Origin: Palsa-504 sp963769715
Lineage (GTDB): Bacteria > Actinomycetota > Actinomycetes > Streptosporangiales > Streptosporangiaceae
Direction of reading: 5' to 3'
DNA length: 64,000 nucleotides
Assembly (NCBI GenBank): GCA_963769715.1
Contig: CAVYNE010000025.1
Span: 1 to 64,000, forward strand
The notes below the pieces were generated by a model that searched no databases, was not told the DNA's origin, and saw only the letters and a program-made list of their open reading frames with translations. This document shows, one piece after another, positions 33,774-43,060 of this stretch. How positions within the stretch are numbered: position 1 is the stretch's first letter; each line of letters starts with the position of its first letter. Made by a program: the position numbers and the translations under genes.

Positions 33774-34529
33774 TCAGGTGCCGAGGCTTCGGCCGCCATC
33801 GACGGCGATGCGCTGGCCGGTAATGAAGCTGGCGCCTTCGGAAGCGAGGAAGCTCACGGCGTAGGCGATGTCGCCGGGGGTTCCCATCCGCCCGGCGGGC
33901 ACCGAGGCGAGATAAGCATTGCGGATGCCGGTAGCGACGTCCGCGTGGCGCTCGACGGGGATGAAGCCGGGTGCGACCGTGTTCACGGTGATACCGGACG
34001 AGGCGAGTTCGCGGGCCCAGCTACGGGTCAGACCTATCTGTGCGCTCTTGGCCGTGGCATAGGCGGAGCTGCCGGGGGGCGGCCGGCAGGCGACCTCGGA
34101 GTCGATGAGCACGATGCGACCGTGCTGCCGGGCCTGCATTCCGGGCAGCACCGCGCGGCCGAGCAGCACGGGGCTCTTGACGAAGAAGTTCAGCTGGGCG
34201 AGGTGGTCGGCCCAGGCCACCTCGGTCACCGGGGCTTCGGGCTGCGGGCCGGTGGCGTTGAGCACCAGCACGTCGATCGGGCCGAACCTGCCGGTGATCG
34301 CAGCGACCAGTTCGGCCACCTGCTGCTCATCGGTGACGTCGGCGCCGAAGGCCTCGGCGACGCCGCCGTCGTCTCGGATGCTGCGGCTGACGTCACGGGC
34401 AGGCCCGTCGCCGCGGCGGCCATTGACCGCGACCGCGAGGCCGTCCCGGGCCAGGCGCCGCGCGATCGCGGCGCCCAGGCCCCGCGAGCTGCCCGTCACC
34501 AAAGCCACACGCCCCTGCGCCACCGGCAT
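33774..34529 (-). CDS. Short-chain dehydrogenase/reductase (SDR), FabG-like
   Basis: 251 codons from ATG 34529 with AAAGGATC upstream. SDR features: the NAD(P)-binding VTGSSRGLGAAIA, GADVTD, LVLNATG (the usual NNAG reads NATG), the catalytic Ser in LIDSEV and the Tyr-Lys pair in YATAKSA, then VNTVAPGFI and ITGQRIAVDGG. This is a classical SDR of 3-oxoacyl-ACP reductase type; the substrate is unknown. The gene is intact inside an island where its neighbours on both sides are relics, which suggests either recent arrival or retained use. It is transcribed toward the cyclase relic. Confidence 0.9.
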   Translation of the reverse strand: MPVAQGRVALVTGSSRGLGAAIARRLARDGLAVAVNGRRGDGPARDVSRSIRDDGGVAEAFGADVTDEQQVAELVAAITGRFGPIDVLVLNATGPQPEAPVTEVAWADHLAQLNFFVKSPVLLGRAVLPGMQARQHGRIVLIDSEVACRPPPGSSAYATAKSAQIGLTRSWARELASSGITVNTVAPGFIPVERHADVATGIRNAYLASVPAGRMGTPGDIAYAVSFLASEGASFITGQRIAVDGGRSLGT

Positions 34530-35026
34530 GTCGGGATCCTTTCACACCGCTCAGCGCATTGGGCCGACTCCAAGCACTGCGCGGGCCAGTCCCCGAAGAC
34601 GCAGATCAGCGATCTCCGTCCCGCCACCAGCACGTGAGCGCACAGAGTGCTTTATCTGCGGGCCAGAGCCGAAAAGCGCCGGTCCCGACTGGCTGCGCCG
34701 AAAGGCAGCGATGTGCACTCGGCCGTACATCCATGGCGAGCACGCCGAGTGACACCGTCCTGCGCTGTCATCACCAACCGGCAGCGCCGGATCGCCGAGT
34801 ATGAGCGGTTCGGCCGGTTGTCACCCTCAATGCCGCAGCACGCGCAGATGACCCACTTCTGGGCAATTGTGATCATGCCCAAACGCCAATGGGCCGTCAG
34901 GTGACGCTCTGTTCTCGGCGAGGGCGAGCGACCTCTCGAGGAGGCCGTCTCGCCAGCTGTCTTGAAGAGCAGCTTGCTGGGCAGGTTACCTCTCCGCTCG
35001 CTGGCGTGAGGCCGGCGGCACCGTTC
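34530..35026. other. Unassigned stretch beside the cysteine synthase relic
   Basis: About 500 bases. A minus frame carries MITIAQKWVICACCGIEGDN, which might be a small Cys-rich scrap, but no family fits. The rest is probably the decayed 3' part of the neighbouring cysteine-synthase-like gene. Confidence 0.35.
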
Positions 35027-35741
35027 CGGCGGCCTGCCCGACAGCACAGCCGATTCGGCAGGCTCGACGACGACCCGGTGCACTTGCGGCAGTGCGGCGG
35101 CCAGCGCGCGGATGACGCCCAGGAAGCAGCCGGCGGTGCCGACATAGCTGCAGAAGGCGCTGATTGGCGGCGGGCCGGGGAGCTGATGGAGCAGTTCCTC
35201 ACCGAGGCGGCGATAGCCGTCCACCATGTCGGTGTTATTGAACTGATCGATGGCGAACGCGCCTGTCTGTGCCGTGATCTCGGCTGCCCTGCGCATCATT
35301 GATGGGATCAGATCGGGCGTGATGCCGTCAGGACCCGGTATCAGCTCGACCTCGGCGCCGAACGCCCGCATCGTGCGGATCTTCTCGTCTGCGAACGCAT
35401 CGGAGGATACGATCCGCAACGGGTAACCCTTCACCGCGCAGACGAACGCCAGGGACGAGCCGGTGCTTCCACCGGTGTACTCGACGACCAGCTAGCCCGG
35501 CCGCAGGTGGCCGTCAGCCTCAGCGGCCTGGATCATCGCCATGGCCATCCGGTCCTTGTACGAGCCGGTAGGGTTGGCCGCTTCCAATCTTCACCCACAG
35601 CTCGGCACAACCCTCGTCGGCCAGATGTGCCAGCCGGACCACGGGCGTACCGCCGATAGCCGAGATCCCCCCGGACGGTCCACCCGCGACCTCGATCCAG
35701 CGCGACGCAGCCATCAACAGCCTACGGCGACCGCTGGCCAC
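35027..35741 (-). pseudogene. Cysteine synthase-like (PLP beta-family) relic
   Basis: The gene starts near 35741 with IGGTPVVRLAHLADEGCAEL and WVKIG, then loses frame at the position where the PLP-lysine motif should be: the next frame gives PTGSYKDRMAMAMIQAAEA. A TAG near 35492 precedes LVVEYTGGSTGSSLAFVCAV. The last part is intact for 136 codons (KGYPLRIVSSDAFADEKI, AIDQFNNTDMVDGYRRLGEE, SYVGTAGCFLGVIRAL) and fades after VEPAESAVLSGRPP. These are the fold motifs of cysteine synthase and related enzymes. One frameshift, one stop and a missing C-terminus make it non-functional. Confidence 0.8.
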
Positions 35742-36146
35742 CCTTGCAAGTAGGTCGGAGCGCGAGCCCCACCATGCGCTGCGTGGTAGGCAACGATCGC
35801 CACCGCTGCTTCACGTGTTAGCGCCGCGCGCTCCTACTCGCGGCGGAATGCATCCGTTCAAAGCAGTCCGGCGGGCATGGCATCTGCCACAAAGCGTGAG
35901 CACAGCGGCCTCGCCCTCCCTTTATATGCTTATATGCGCCGGATCGCCGAGCACGCGCTGATTATCGATGGCCTCACAGGCCCGCTGGGCACGCAGGGCT
36001 AGTTACTTCCGATCACTGTGGTCACAGCAGAGAGGGCAGTCGCTAAGGAGTACGAAGCCATTGAACCCGAGACGCCCTTGGAAGCCAAGTTGGAGCCACG
36101 TGCTATGGCCCTTGTCCTGGCCTTCTGGCGCGGTAGCGTTAGCAGT
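35742..36146. other. Intergenic region upstream of the NLR-like gene
   Basis: About 400 bases without a recognisable gene. An AT-rich block (TTTATATGCTTATATGCG near 35922) is the only promoter-like segment. The reading frame of the downstream gene is open from 36018, but its N-terminal domain begins at ATG 36147. Confidence 0.45.
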
Positions 36147-39100
36147 ATGGAGCGGTGGGCGCTGCGGGTCTTTTTGAGCCATACCTCCGAGCTGCGCGAG
36201 CACCCGTCGGATGGATCCTTTGTGTCCGGGGCCGAGCGGGCGGTGAACCGGGCCGGAGAAGCGGTGCTTGACATGGCATATTTCACAGCCCGGGAGGACC
36301 AGCCGGCTGTTTATTGTCGGCAGCAGGTGCAGCGCGCCAGCGTCTATGTAGGCATCCTCGGGTTCCGGTACGGCTCCCCGGTCAGGGATGAGCCGGAGCT
36401 GTCCTACACCGAGCTGGAGTTCCAGACCGCCACTGAGCAGGGGCTGCCCCGGCTGATCTTCATGCTCGATGAGGACGCCTCGCTGCCGATCCCGGCAGCC
36501 AGGCTGCTGGACAGTGATCTTGAGCTGCAGTCCAGGCAGCGGGCGTTTCGTGAGCGGGTGAGGAACGCCGGGGTGACGGTGCAGCTGGTGGGATCGCCCG
36601 ATCGGCTGGAGCTGCTGCTGTTTCAGGCGCTGAAGGACCTGCCGCGGCAGACCGAGCAGCGGATCGACAGTGGGCTGCAGCGCGAGCGCCAGCCTGCGGG
36701 CAAACCGGCTGTTCGCCAGGCCAGGTTTGTAAATCCGCCGCCAATGACCGCTCCCAGCTGGTTCCAGGACCGGCATTTGGAAACCAAGATCATCGGTGAT
36801 TTCCTGCGCGACGACGGGCTTCGGCTGCTGACGGTGGTGGGCCGGGGCGGAGTGGGCAAGACAGCCATGGTCTGCCGGCTGCTCAAGGAGCTGGAAGCGG
36901 GGCGGCTGCCCGACGACGGAGGTGAGTTGGCGGTCGATGCGATCGTGTACCTCAGCCAGGCCGGCGTCCACCCCGTCACTTTTCCGAACCTGTTCGCTGA
37001 CCTGACCCGACTGCTGCCCAACGGGAAGGCCCGGCAACTCCAGCAGCTCTACCTTGACCCGCAGCAGACCCCTGGGCAGCTGATGCTCACCTTGCTGGAG
37101 GCTTTTTCCGGCGGCCGCAGCATCGTGTTGCTGGATAACCTCGAAGACTTGATCGATCCGGTCACCCTCGCGGTGAGTGATGCTGGGCTGGACGCCGCTC
37201 TGGGGGAGCTGCTGACCGCCCCCGAGCATGGCATCAAGGTCATTGCGACCACTCGCATGGTGCCCCGGGAGCTGCTGCTGCGCCGCCCGGGCCGATCAAA
37301 GCGCCTCGACCTGGACGAGGGCCTGCCACCATCGGAGGCGATCAAGGTACTGAAGGGCATGGACGAGGACGGCGCGCTGGGGCTGCGGGATGCATCCCCC
37401 GAACTGCTGGCGGCCGCGTGTGAGCGGACACGCGGTTTCCCGCGGGCGCTGGAGGCACTAGCCGCGATCCTGGCCGCCGACCGGGATACCAGCCTGCCCG
37501 GCCTGCTTACCGCGGCGCAAGACGTGGTGCCTGATGGGATCGTCGAGGTTCTGGTCGGGGAGGCATTCGAGCGCCTTGACCCGCTTGGCCAGCAAGTCAT
37601 GCAGGCTCTGGCCATCTACGCAGTACCGGTGCCGCCGGTGGCGGTCGACTATCTGCTGCAGCCGTTCCAGCCAGCCATTCACAGCGGGCCCGTCCTGTCC
37701 CGGCTGGTCAATATGCACTTCGCCCGCGGCGACCTCGGCCGCTACTACCTCCACCAGGTGGACCGTGACTACGCCGTCAACCAGGTCCGCCAAGGCCAGC
37801 GCGAAGACCGGGATGCCGGGCCGGGCGCGTTCACCCGGTATGCCTTGCGGGCCCGCGCCGCCGATTACTTCGAGCAGACCCGCACCCCCCGCGAAACCTG
37901 GCGGAGCCTCGACGATCTCGCGCCGCAGCTAGCCGAGTTCGAGCTGCGCTTCGCCAACGCCGACTACGACACCGCCGCCACACTACTCAACGATATCGAC
38001 GTCGACTACCTGCAGAAATGGGGGCACTACCGGCTGGCCGTCAACATGCATGAACGCCTGCTCGGCAGGCTCGCCGACCCCTACTTGCAGATGGCAACCG
38101 CGGGCGCGCTCGGCAGCAGCTACCTGGTCCTGGGGCAGACTGAGCGGGCGGTTGAGCACTACCAGCAGGCCCTGGCCATCGCCCGCGAGGCTGGTATCCG
38201 CCGCAACGAAGGCGCGCTGCTGGACAAACTCGGCGGCATCTACCGGCTCATGGGGCAGACCGAGCGGGCGGTCGAGCACTCCCAGCAGGCCCTGGCCATC
38301 GCCCGCGAGACCGGCGACCGCAACGCCGAAGGCCTATGCCTGGGCAGCCTCGGCAACAGCTACCTGGTCCTCGGGCAGACCGGGCGGGCGATCCAGCACT
38401 ACCAGCAGGCCCTGGCCATCGCCCGCGAGACGGGCAACCTCGCGTACCAAGGTGGGTGGACGGGCAGTCTCGGCAGCATCTACTTGCTCCTGGGGCAGAC
38501 CGGGCGGGCGATCCAGCACTACCAGCAGGCCCTAGCCATCGCCCGCGAAACCGGCAACCGCACTAGCGAAGCGTTCTGGCTGGGCAATCTCGGCGAATGC
38601 TATGCGGACCTGGGACAGAGCGAGCAGGCGGTCGAGCACTATCAGCAGGCCCTGGCCATCACGCGCGAGACCGGCAACCGCGGTGGCGAAGCGTTCTGGC
38701 TGGCCGGTCTCGGCAACGTCTGCCGGGACCTGGAGCAGACCGAGCAGGCGTTCGACTACTACCAGCAAGCCGTTGAGATCGGTGACGACACCGGGCACGC
38801 GCAGGTTCAGGCCGAGGCCCGCCTCGGGCTCGCGCAGGTTCACCTTTTCCGGGGAGAATGGCCTGAAGCCCAGAAAGTCGCAGAATCCGCTCCAAGTCAG
38901 GGATATCGGCCGCTATTGCCCCGGGTATTCGCCGCTCTCGGGACGGCCTACCTGCGCGAGGGTCATCCTGCAAACGCCGGGAAGGCGTTTTCCGCCGCGC
39001 TATCCGCAGCGAACGATCTGCTCGCAGGCACCGATGGTCTTATCGACGTGCTCTACGCGAAGGGGACCGCCAGCGCAGGACAGGCCGTGACCGGCAAACC

Positions 39101-39275
39101 CGACATGGCCCAAGCCGCGCGCCGCACCTTCGAACAAGCCCTGGCCGTCGCCCCTGCGGCCGGCTTCCGCGCCAGAGTTCTCCGCCAACTCGACCTTCTG
39201 GCGCCAGCCGACGCCGCAGGCGTCCTGACAGAAATCCGGCGTGTCCTTTCCGAGGAGCCACGCGACACCGCGTAA
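36147..39275 (+). CDS. NLR-like protein: DUF4062 + NB-ARC/STAND ATPase + TPR repeats
   Basis: 1042 codons from ATG 36147, chosen because the DUF4062 domain begins at once (MERWALRVFLSHTSELREHP); a GTG at 36018 would add 43 unrelated residues. Residues 5-110 form a TIR-like DUF4062 domain (QQVQRASVYVGILGFRYGSP, SYTELEFQTATEQGLPRLIF). A STAND ATPase follows with Walker A GRGGVGKT (233-240), Walker B SIVLLDNLEDL and an ATTRM sensor. A winged-helix-like segment leads to seven or more 40-residue TPRs (about 652-885) of the type LGSSYLVLGQTERAVEHYQQ. The plan is sensor repeats, switch, effector, as in plant NLRs and bacterial Avs-type defence proteins. An anti-phage or signalling role is inferred. 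The gene lies alone, followed by the ATP-grasp cluster. Confidence 0.88.
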   Translation: MERWALRVFLSHTSELREHPSDGSFVSGAERAVNRAGEAVLDMAYFTAREDQPAVYCRQQVQRASVYVGILGFRYGSPVRDEPELSYTELEFQTATEQGLPRLIFMLDEDASLPIPAARLLDSDLELQSRQRAFRERVRNAGVTVQLVGSPDRLELLLFQALKDLPRQTEQRIDSGLQRERQPAGKPAVRQARFVNPPPMTAPSWFQDRHLETKIIGDFLRDDGLRLLTVVGRGGVGKTAMVCRLLKELEAGRLPDDGGELAVDAIVYLSQAGVHPVTFPNLFADLTRLLPNGKARQLQQLYLDPQQTPGQLMLTLLEAFSGGRSIVLLDNLEDLIDPVTLAVSDAGLDAALGELLTAPEHGIKVIATTRMVPRELLLRRPGRSKRLDLDEGLPPSEAIKVLKGMDEDGALGLRDASPELLAAACERTRGFPRALEALAAILAADRDTSLPGLLTAAQDVVPDGIVEVLVGEAFERLDPLGQQVMQALAIYAVPVPPVAVDYLLQPFQPAIHSGPVLSRLVNMHFARGDLGRYYLHQVDRDYAVNQVRQGQREDRDAGPGAFTRYALRARAADYFEQTRTPRETWRSLDDLAPQLAEFELRFANADYDTAATLLNDIDVDYLQKWGHYRLAVNMHERLLGRLADPYLQMATAGALGSSYLVLGQTERAVEHYQQALAIAREAGIRRNEGALLDKLGGIYRLMGQTERAVEHSQQALAIARETGDRNAEGLCLGSLGNSYLVLGQTGRAIQHYQQALAIARETGNLAYQGGWTGSLGSIYLLLGQTGRAIQHYQQALAIARETGNRTSEAFWLGNLGECYADLGQSEQAVEHYQQALAITRETGNRGGEAFWLAGLGNVCRDLEQTEQAFDYYQQAVEIGDDTGHAQVQAEARLGLAQVHLFRGEWPEAQKVAESAPSQGYRPLLPRVFAALGTAYLREGHPANAGKAFSAALSAANDLLAGTDGLIDVLYAKGTASAGQAVTGKPDMAQAARRTFEQALAVAPAAGFRARVLRQLDLLAPADAAGVLTEIRRVLSEEPRDTA
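38101..38800 (+). repeat. 120-bp tandem repeats encoding TPR units
   Basis: A 120-bp unit recurs in phase, each containing a near-identical CAGGCCCTGGCCATCGCCCG block at about 38168, 38288, 38408, 38528 and 38648, with a diverged unit after that. Identity at the DNA level is far above what the protein would need, which suggests recent expansion by unequal recombination or conversion. Confidence 0.8.
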
Positions 39276-39308
39276 TGCTTACTCGTGCGCGCCGGAGCAC
39301 CGTGACCC

Positions 39309-40541
39309 TCACGAGGCGTAGACGTGCAGGGTGCGCCCGACATCGTCGAGCATCGCGCGCAGAGCGTCATAGTCGGGATGAAGCATCCGCACGTACGCGT
39401 TGGCCATGTACCCGGCCTCCACCGGCTGGGTCGCCGATCCCTCTGGCGGCAGGTGAGCATCGATGACCCATTCGCCGTACCGCTGGCTCACCTCATTTTC
39501 CCCTGTGTAGCCCGAGATGCAGCCGTCCTGATCGGGCCGCAATGCGACCATCCCGCTGGCATAACGCCGCGACGGCACTGCCCCGGTCTCGCCGTGCACG
39601 ATCGCCGTCGCCCACCCGCGGTACACGTCGATCTCGTTGCCGGCGGAATAAAGGTCCCACGCCCCCGCGCCAGGCGGGCGGCAGCCAATCTCGGAGAACT
39701 TAAGCCCTTTCGGGCCGAAGAACCACTCCATGTGCGTCGCCGATGTTCCTATCCCGAGGGCGGCGTTGACGCGCGCGGCCATTTCCCGCAACTCGGCATA
39801 GCCCGGCGCCGTGTCGATGCGATTAGTGGAGATGAACTGCGGCGAGATCCACCGGGTCCGCATCGCCTCAAGCACGTTCGGGTAATAGTGCGATGTGAAG
39901 TCGAGCGCCACCTCCCCGTTGATCGTGATGGTGTCGTAGAAGCCCTCGTGGCCCTCGACGTACTCCTCCACGGCGATCGACTTGACGCCCTTTTCGCCGA
40001 AGAAATCCAGGGCGTGATCGAGACCGGCGGCATTGTCGGCCCGCATGGTGTACAATGCGCCGGCCCCGCTATGCGGCTTGAGGATCAGCGGGAAGCCCAT
40101 CCGGTCTGCGAAGTCGCGTGCCTCGCCAGCGTTGTTAGCCGCGGTCGAGGCCGCTGTCGAGATCCCCGCCTCGCGCACCGCCTGCTTCATCGACGGCTTG
40201 TCCCGGCACAGCCAGGCCGTCCGCACCGATGTGCCCGGAATGGTGCAGGCCTCCCGGACCCGCGCCGTGGCCAGGGTGTGCGCCTCGATTGTGGCCTCGA
40301 TCCGGTCGACCCATATTCTGTCCTGTGTCCAGCGAACCGCCCGCGTCATCACTTCGACATCGGCGACCGACGACACCTGCTCGTAATGGTGCAGCCAGCC
40401 TTTCAGCTGATCGTCCAGCACGTACACGGGAGACTCGCCGAGGCCGATCACTGTCGCGCCGATCTCGGCCAGCGCGCGGGCGAAGTGACGCTGGGTGGAG
40501 GGGAAGAACGGCTCGATGAAGACGATGTTTATGGCTGGCAT
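39309..40541 (-). CDS. ATP-grasp ligase A
   Basis: 410 codons from ATG 40541. It opens with a Rossmann-like preATP-grasp domain (NIVFIEPFFPSTQRHFARAL, GATVIGLGESP). The ATP-grasp core has FPLILKPHSGAGALYTMR, VEEYVEGHEGFYDTITI and the metal-binding HMEWFFGPKGLKFSEIGCR followed by PPGAG. Such enzymes activate a carboxylate as an acyl phosphate and join it to an amine or other nucleophile, as carbamoyl-phosphate synthetase or D-Ala-D-Ala ligase do. The substrate is unknown. It is divergent from ligase B with only 42 bases between starts, and both are paralogues of ligase C. It ends 33 bases from the NLR-like gene, which it converges on. Confidence 0.88.
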   Translation of the reverse strand: MPAINIVFIEPFFPSTQRHFARALAEIGATVIGLGESPVYVLDDQLKGWLHHYEQVSSVADVEVMTRAVRWTQDRIWVDRIEATIEAHTLATARVREACTIPGTSVRTAWLCRDKPSMKQAVREAGISTAASTAANNAGEARDFADRMGFPLILKPHSGAGALYTMRADNAAGLDHALDFFGEKGVKSIAVEEYVEGHEGFYDTITINGEVALDFTSHYYPNVLEAMRTRWISPQFISTNRIDTAPGYAELREMAARVNAALGIGTSATHMEWFFGPKGLKFSEIGCRPPGAGAWDLYSAGNEIDVYRGWATAIVHGETGAVPSRRYASGMVALRPDQDGCISGYTGENEVSQRYGEWVIDAHLPPEGSATQPVEAGYMANAYVRMLHPDYDALRAMLDDVGRTLHVYAS

Positions 40542-40583
40542 GGTAGCAGGGCAGGTAACGGGCTTGTTCCTGCAGGAGCAACG

Positions 40584-41837
40584 GTGACGCCGCTGCCAGA
40601 TGGGTACCGTTCAGCCATGGTGGCCGTTGCCTTTGTCGCGCCGTACCTGCTCGAGGCGACGACGCGATTCGTCGAGGCCGTAGCGAAGTCGCCGGGGGTC
40701 GAACTGGCCCTGGTCACGTGCGAGCCCGAGGATCGTATGCCGACCGAACTGCAGAGCCTTCTCGCCGCGCACTGGCGGATCGACGACGCACTTGACGCCG
40801 GACAGATCGCCGCTGCCGTGCAGGGAGTAGGCGAGCACATCGGCCCAGTGCAGCGGATATTGGCAGTACTCGAGGAGTTGCAGGTACCACTCGCGCAAGT
40901 TCGTGAGTACCTTGGCATCGCAGGTATGGACGTGGCAACCGCGCGCAACTTCCACGACAAGGCACAGATGAAATCAGTAATGAACGCCGCTGGAGTGCCG
41001 TGCGCGCGGTACCGGCTGGCCGACTCCGCGGCCGCAGCGGCTGACTTCGCGGTGGACGTCGGCTTCCCGCTGGTGGTCAAGCCGCCCGCCGGGGCCGGGG
41101 CGAGGAACACGTTCCGTCTCGACGATTCCGGCGACCTGAGGGCATGGCTTGACACGGCCCTACCATCGCCGACACGGCTGGCGCTGCTCGAGGAATTTCT
41201 TACTGGCGATGAGGGCTCGTACGACAGCGTGATGGTGGATGGGCAGATCGTCTGGGATTCCGTCTCGAGGTACCTGCCTACGCCGCTTGAGGTGCTGCGC
41301 AACCCGTGGATCCAGTGGATGGTGCTCTTGCCCCGTGACATCGGAGGCCCTGAGTACTTGGGTATCCGGGCGATCGCGCCGGTGGCATTGCGCGCTCTCG
41401 GGCTGCACACCGGGCTCACCCACCTGGAATGGTTCCAGCGCCCCGACGGCACGGTCGCTGTCTCCGAGGTCGCGGCGCGGCCGCCCGGCGCCCAGATCAC
41501 ACCGATGCTGTGCTACGCCCACGACTTCGACCTGTATAGCGCATGGGCACAGCTCTTGGTGCATGGCAGCTTCGCATGTCCGGCACGCGCATGGTCTGTC
41601 GGGACTGTGTTCCTGCGCGGGCATGGAACGGGGCACGTACGGGCGGTACACGGCCTAGATGGGTTGCCGCTCTCAGTGAGCTCGATAGTCGTTGATTCAC
41701 GCCTGCCGCAGCCAGGTCAGGCTTCCTCGGGCAGCTATGAGGGCGACGGCTACGTCATCCTGCGGCACCCCGAGACCGCCGTCGTCAGTGACGCGATGTG
41801 GCGGCTGATCACCAGCGTGCAGGTCGAACTCGGCTGA
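40584..41837 (+). CDS. ATP-grasp ligase B
   Basis: 417 codons from GTG 40584, supported by GGAG 5 bases upstream; ATG 40617 is possible. N-terminal domain: MVAVAFVAPYLLEATTRFVE. ATP-grasp core: FPLVVKPPAGAGARNTFRL, LEEFLTGDEGSYDSVMVDG and THLEWFQRPDGTVAVSEVAA with RPPGAQ. It is a paralogue of A and C with the same length and the same RPPG variant of the ligand loop. The stop lies 2 bases before the start of ligase C, so the two genes are co-transcribed. The third domain is complete (VILRHPETAVV). It may handle a different amino acid or peptide step from C. Confidence 0.88.
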   Translation: MTPLPDGYRSAMVAVAFVAPYLLEATTRFVEAVAKSPGVELALVTCEPEDRMPTELQSLLAAHWRIDDALDAGQIAAAVQGVGEHIGPVQRILAVLEELQVPLAQVREYLGIAGMDVATARNFHDKAQMKSVMNAAGVPCARYRLADSAAAAADFAVDVGFPLVVKPPAGAGARNTFRLDDSGDLRAWLDTALPSPTRLALLEEFLTGDEGSYDSVMVDGQIVWDSVSRYLPTPLEVLRNPWIQWMVLLPRDIGGPEYLGIRAIAPVALRALGLHTGLTHLEWFQRPDGTVAVSEVAARPPGAQITPMLCYAHDFDLYSAWAQLLVHGSFACPARAWSVGTVFLRGHGTGHVRAVHGLDGLPLSVSSIVVDSRLPQPGQASSGSYEGDGYVILRHPETAVVSDAMWRLITSVQVELG

Positions 41838-41839
41838 CC

Positions 41840-43060
41840 ATGATGAATGTCCTCATGATCTCACCTGGCTACCCGGCTGAGATGCCGTACTTTACCCGGG
41901 GCCTCACGGCCGCCGGAGCGTCCGTTATTGGCGTGGGCGATCAGCCGCCCTCAGAGGTTCCAGCCATGGCGCGGGATGCACTCGCACGCTACATCCCGGT
42001 CGGCTCCCTCGCTGCCGAGGATGCCGTCGCCGCAACCATACGCGAGCTGGCTTGTCAGGTGCGCGTCGATCAGGTGGAGTGTCTGTGGGAGCCCTACATG
42101 ATCCTCGCCGCACGGCTGCGCGAGGAGCTTGACCTGCCCGGGCTGACAGTGGCACAGACGGTGCCATACCGAAACAAGGAGCGGATGAAGCAGTTGCTCG
42201 ATGCCGCGAGCCTCCCCACGCCACAGCACTATTCCGCCGAGACAGTCGCAGGCGTGTGGGCCGCCGCGGAGCGCCTCGGCTTCCCGCTCATCGTCAAGCC
42301 GATAGCTGGTGCCGGTTCGGCCGACACCTACCGCGCCGACTCGGCCGCCGAGCTCGATGCCGTCTTGCCGCTGCTCCGGCACGTACCGCAAGTCAGCGTC
42401 GAAGAGTTTATCGAGGCCGAGGAGTTCACGTACGACACCATCTGCGCGAACGGGCGAGTATTGTTCGAGAACATTTGCTGGTATCTCCCCCGCCCGCTGC
42501 TCACCAAGATGCATGAGTGGATCAGCCCCATCATGGTGGCGCTGCGCGAACTGGACGCGCCGAACCTGCAAGGCGGCCGGGCTCTCGGCGCCGCCGTCTT
42601 GAAGGTGCTCGGATTCCGCGACGGATTCACGCACATGGAGTGGTATCGCAAGGCCGACGGCGAAGTGGTGTTCGGCGAGATCGCTGCTCGCCCGCCAGGC
42701 GCGCGCACGGTCGACATCATGAACTACGCGACCGATGCCGACCTTTTCTCGGGATGGGCTGAAGCTGTCACTCACGGGCGGATCTCGCAGCCGATCGAGC
42801 GGCGCTACAACGCGGCGATCATCTTCAAGCGCGCCAGGGGTGTCGGCCGGATCACGCGCTACGAGGGACTCGACCGCCTGCTGGCGGCTTACGGAGAGCA
42901 CGTGGCCGCGCTTGACCTGCTCCCAGTCGGCGCGCCGAGACGCGACTGGCGGGCCATGACCATCTCCGACGGTATGGTGATCGTCCGCCACCGGGAGTTG
43001 CCGAAGACTTTGGAGATGGCGGAACGGTTCGCCGCCGGTCTCCACCTGTACGCAGACTGA
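41840..43060 (+). CDS. ATP-grasp ligase C
   Basis: 406 codons from ATG 41840 (a second ATG follows directly). N-terminal domain: NVLMISPGYPAEMPYFTRGL, GASVIGVGDQPP. ATP-grasp core: FPLIVKPIAGAGSADTYRA, VEEFIEAEEFTYDTICANG, HMEWYRKADGEVVFGEIAAR and PPGART. The C-terminal region (VIVRHRELPKTLEMAERF) matches its paralogues. Being translated 2 bases after B suggests that they work together, perhaps as successive ligases building a short peptide or amide. No carrier protein, precursor peptide or transporter is visible next to them, so the product remains unknown. Confidence 0.88.
   Translation: MMNVLMISPGYPAEMPYFTRGLTAAGASVIGVGDQPPSEVPAMARDALARYIPVGSLAAEDAVAATIRELACQVRVDQVECLWEPYMILAARLREELDLPGLTVAQTVPYRNKERMKQLLDAASLPTPQHYSAETVAGVWAAAERLGFPLIVKPIAGAGSADTYRADSAAELDAVLPLLRHVPQVSVEEFIEAEEFTYDTICANGRVLFENICWYLPRPLLTKMHEWISPIMVALRELDAPNLQGGRALGAAVLKVLGFRDGFTHMEWYRKADGEVVFGEIAARPPGARTVDIMNYATDADLFSGWAEAVTHGRISQPIERRYNAAIIFKRARGVGRITRYEGLDRLLAAYGEHVAALDLLPVGAPRRDWRAMTISDGMVIVRHRELPKTLEMAERFAAGLHLYAD

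Noticed and set aside
36018..36146. N-terminal extension of the NLR-like protein from GTG 36018
   Set aside because: These 43 residues do not resemble the family, and the DUF4062 domain starts directly at ATG 36147.
38101..38800. Possible CRISPR array (regular 120-bp repeats)
   Set aside because: The repeats are in phase with one reading frame and encode TPR units; there are no spacers and no cas genes.
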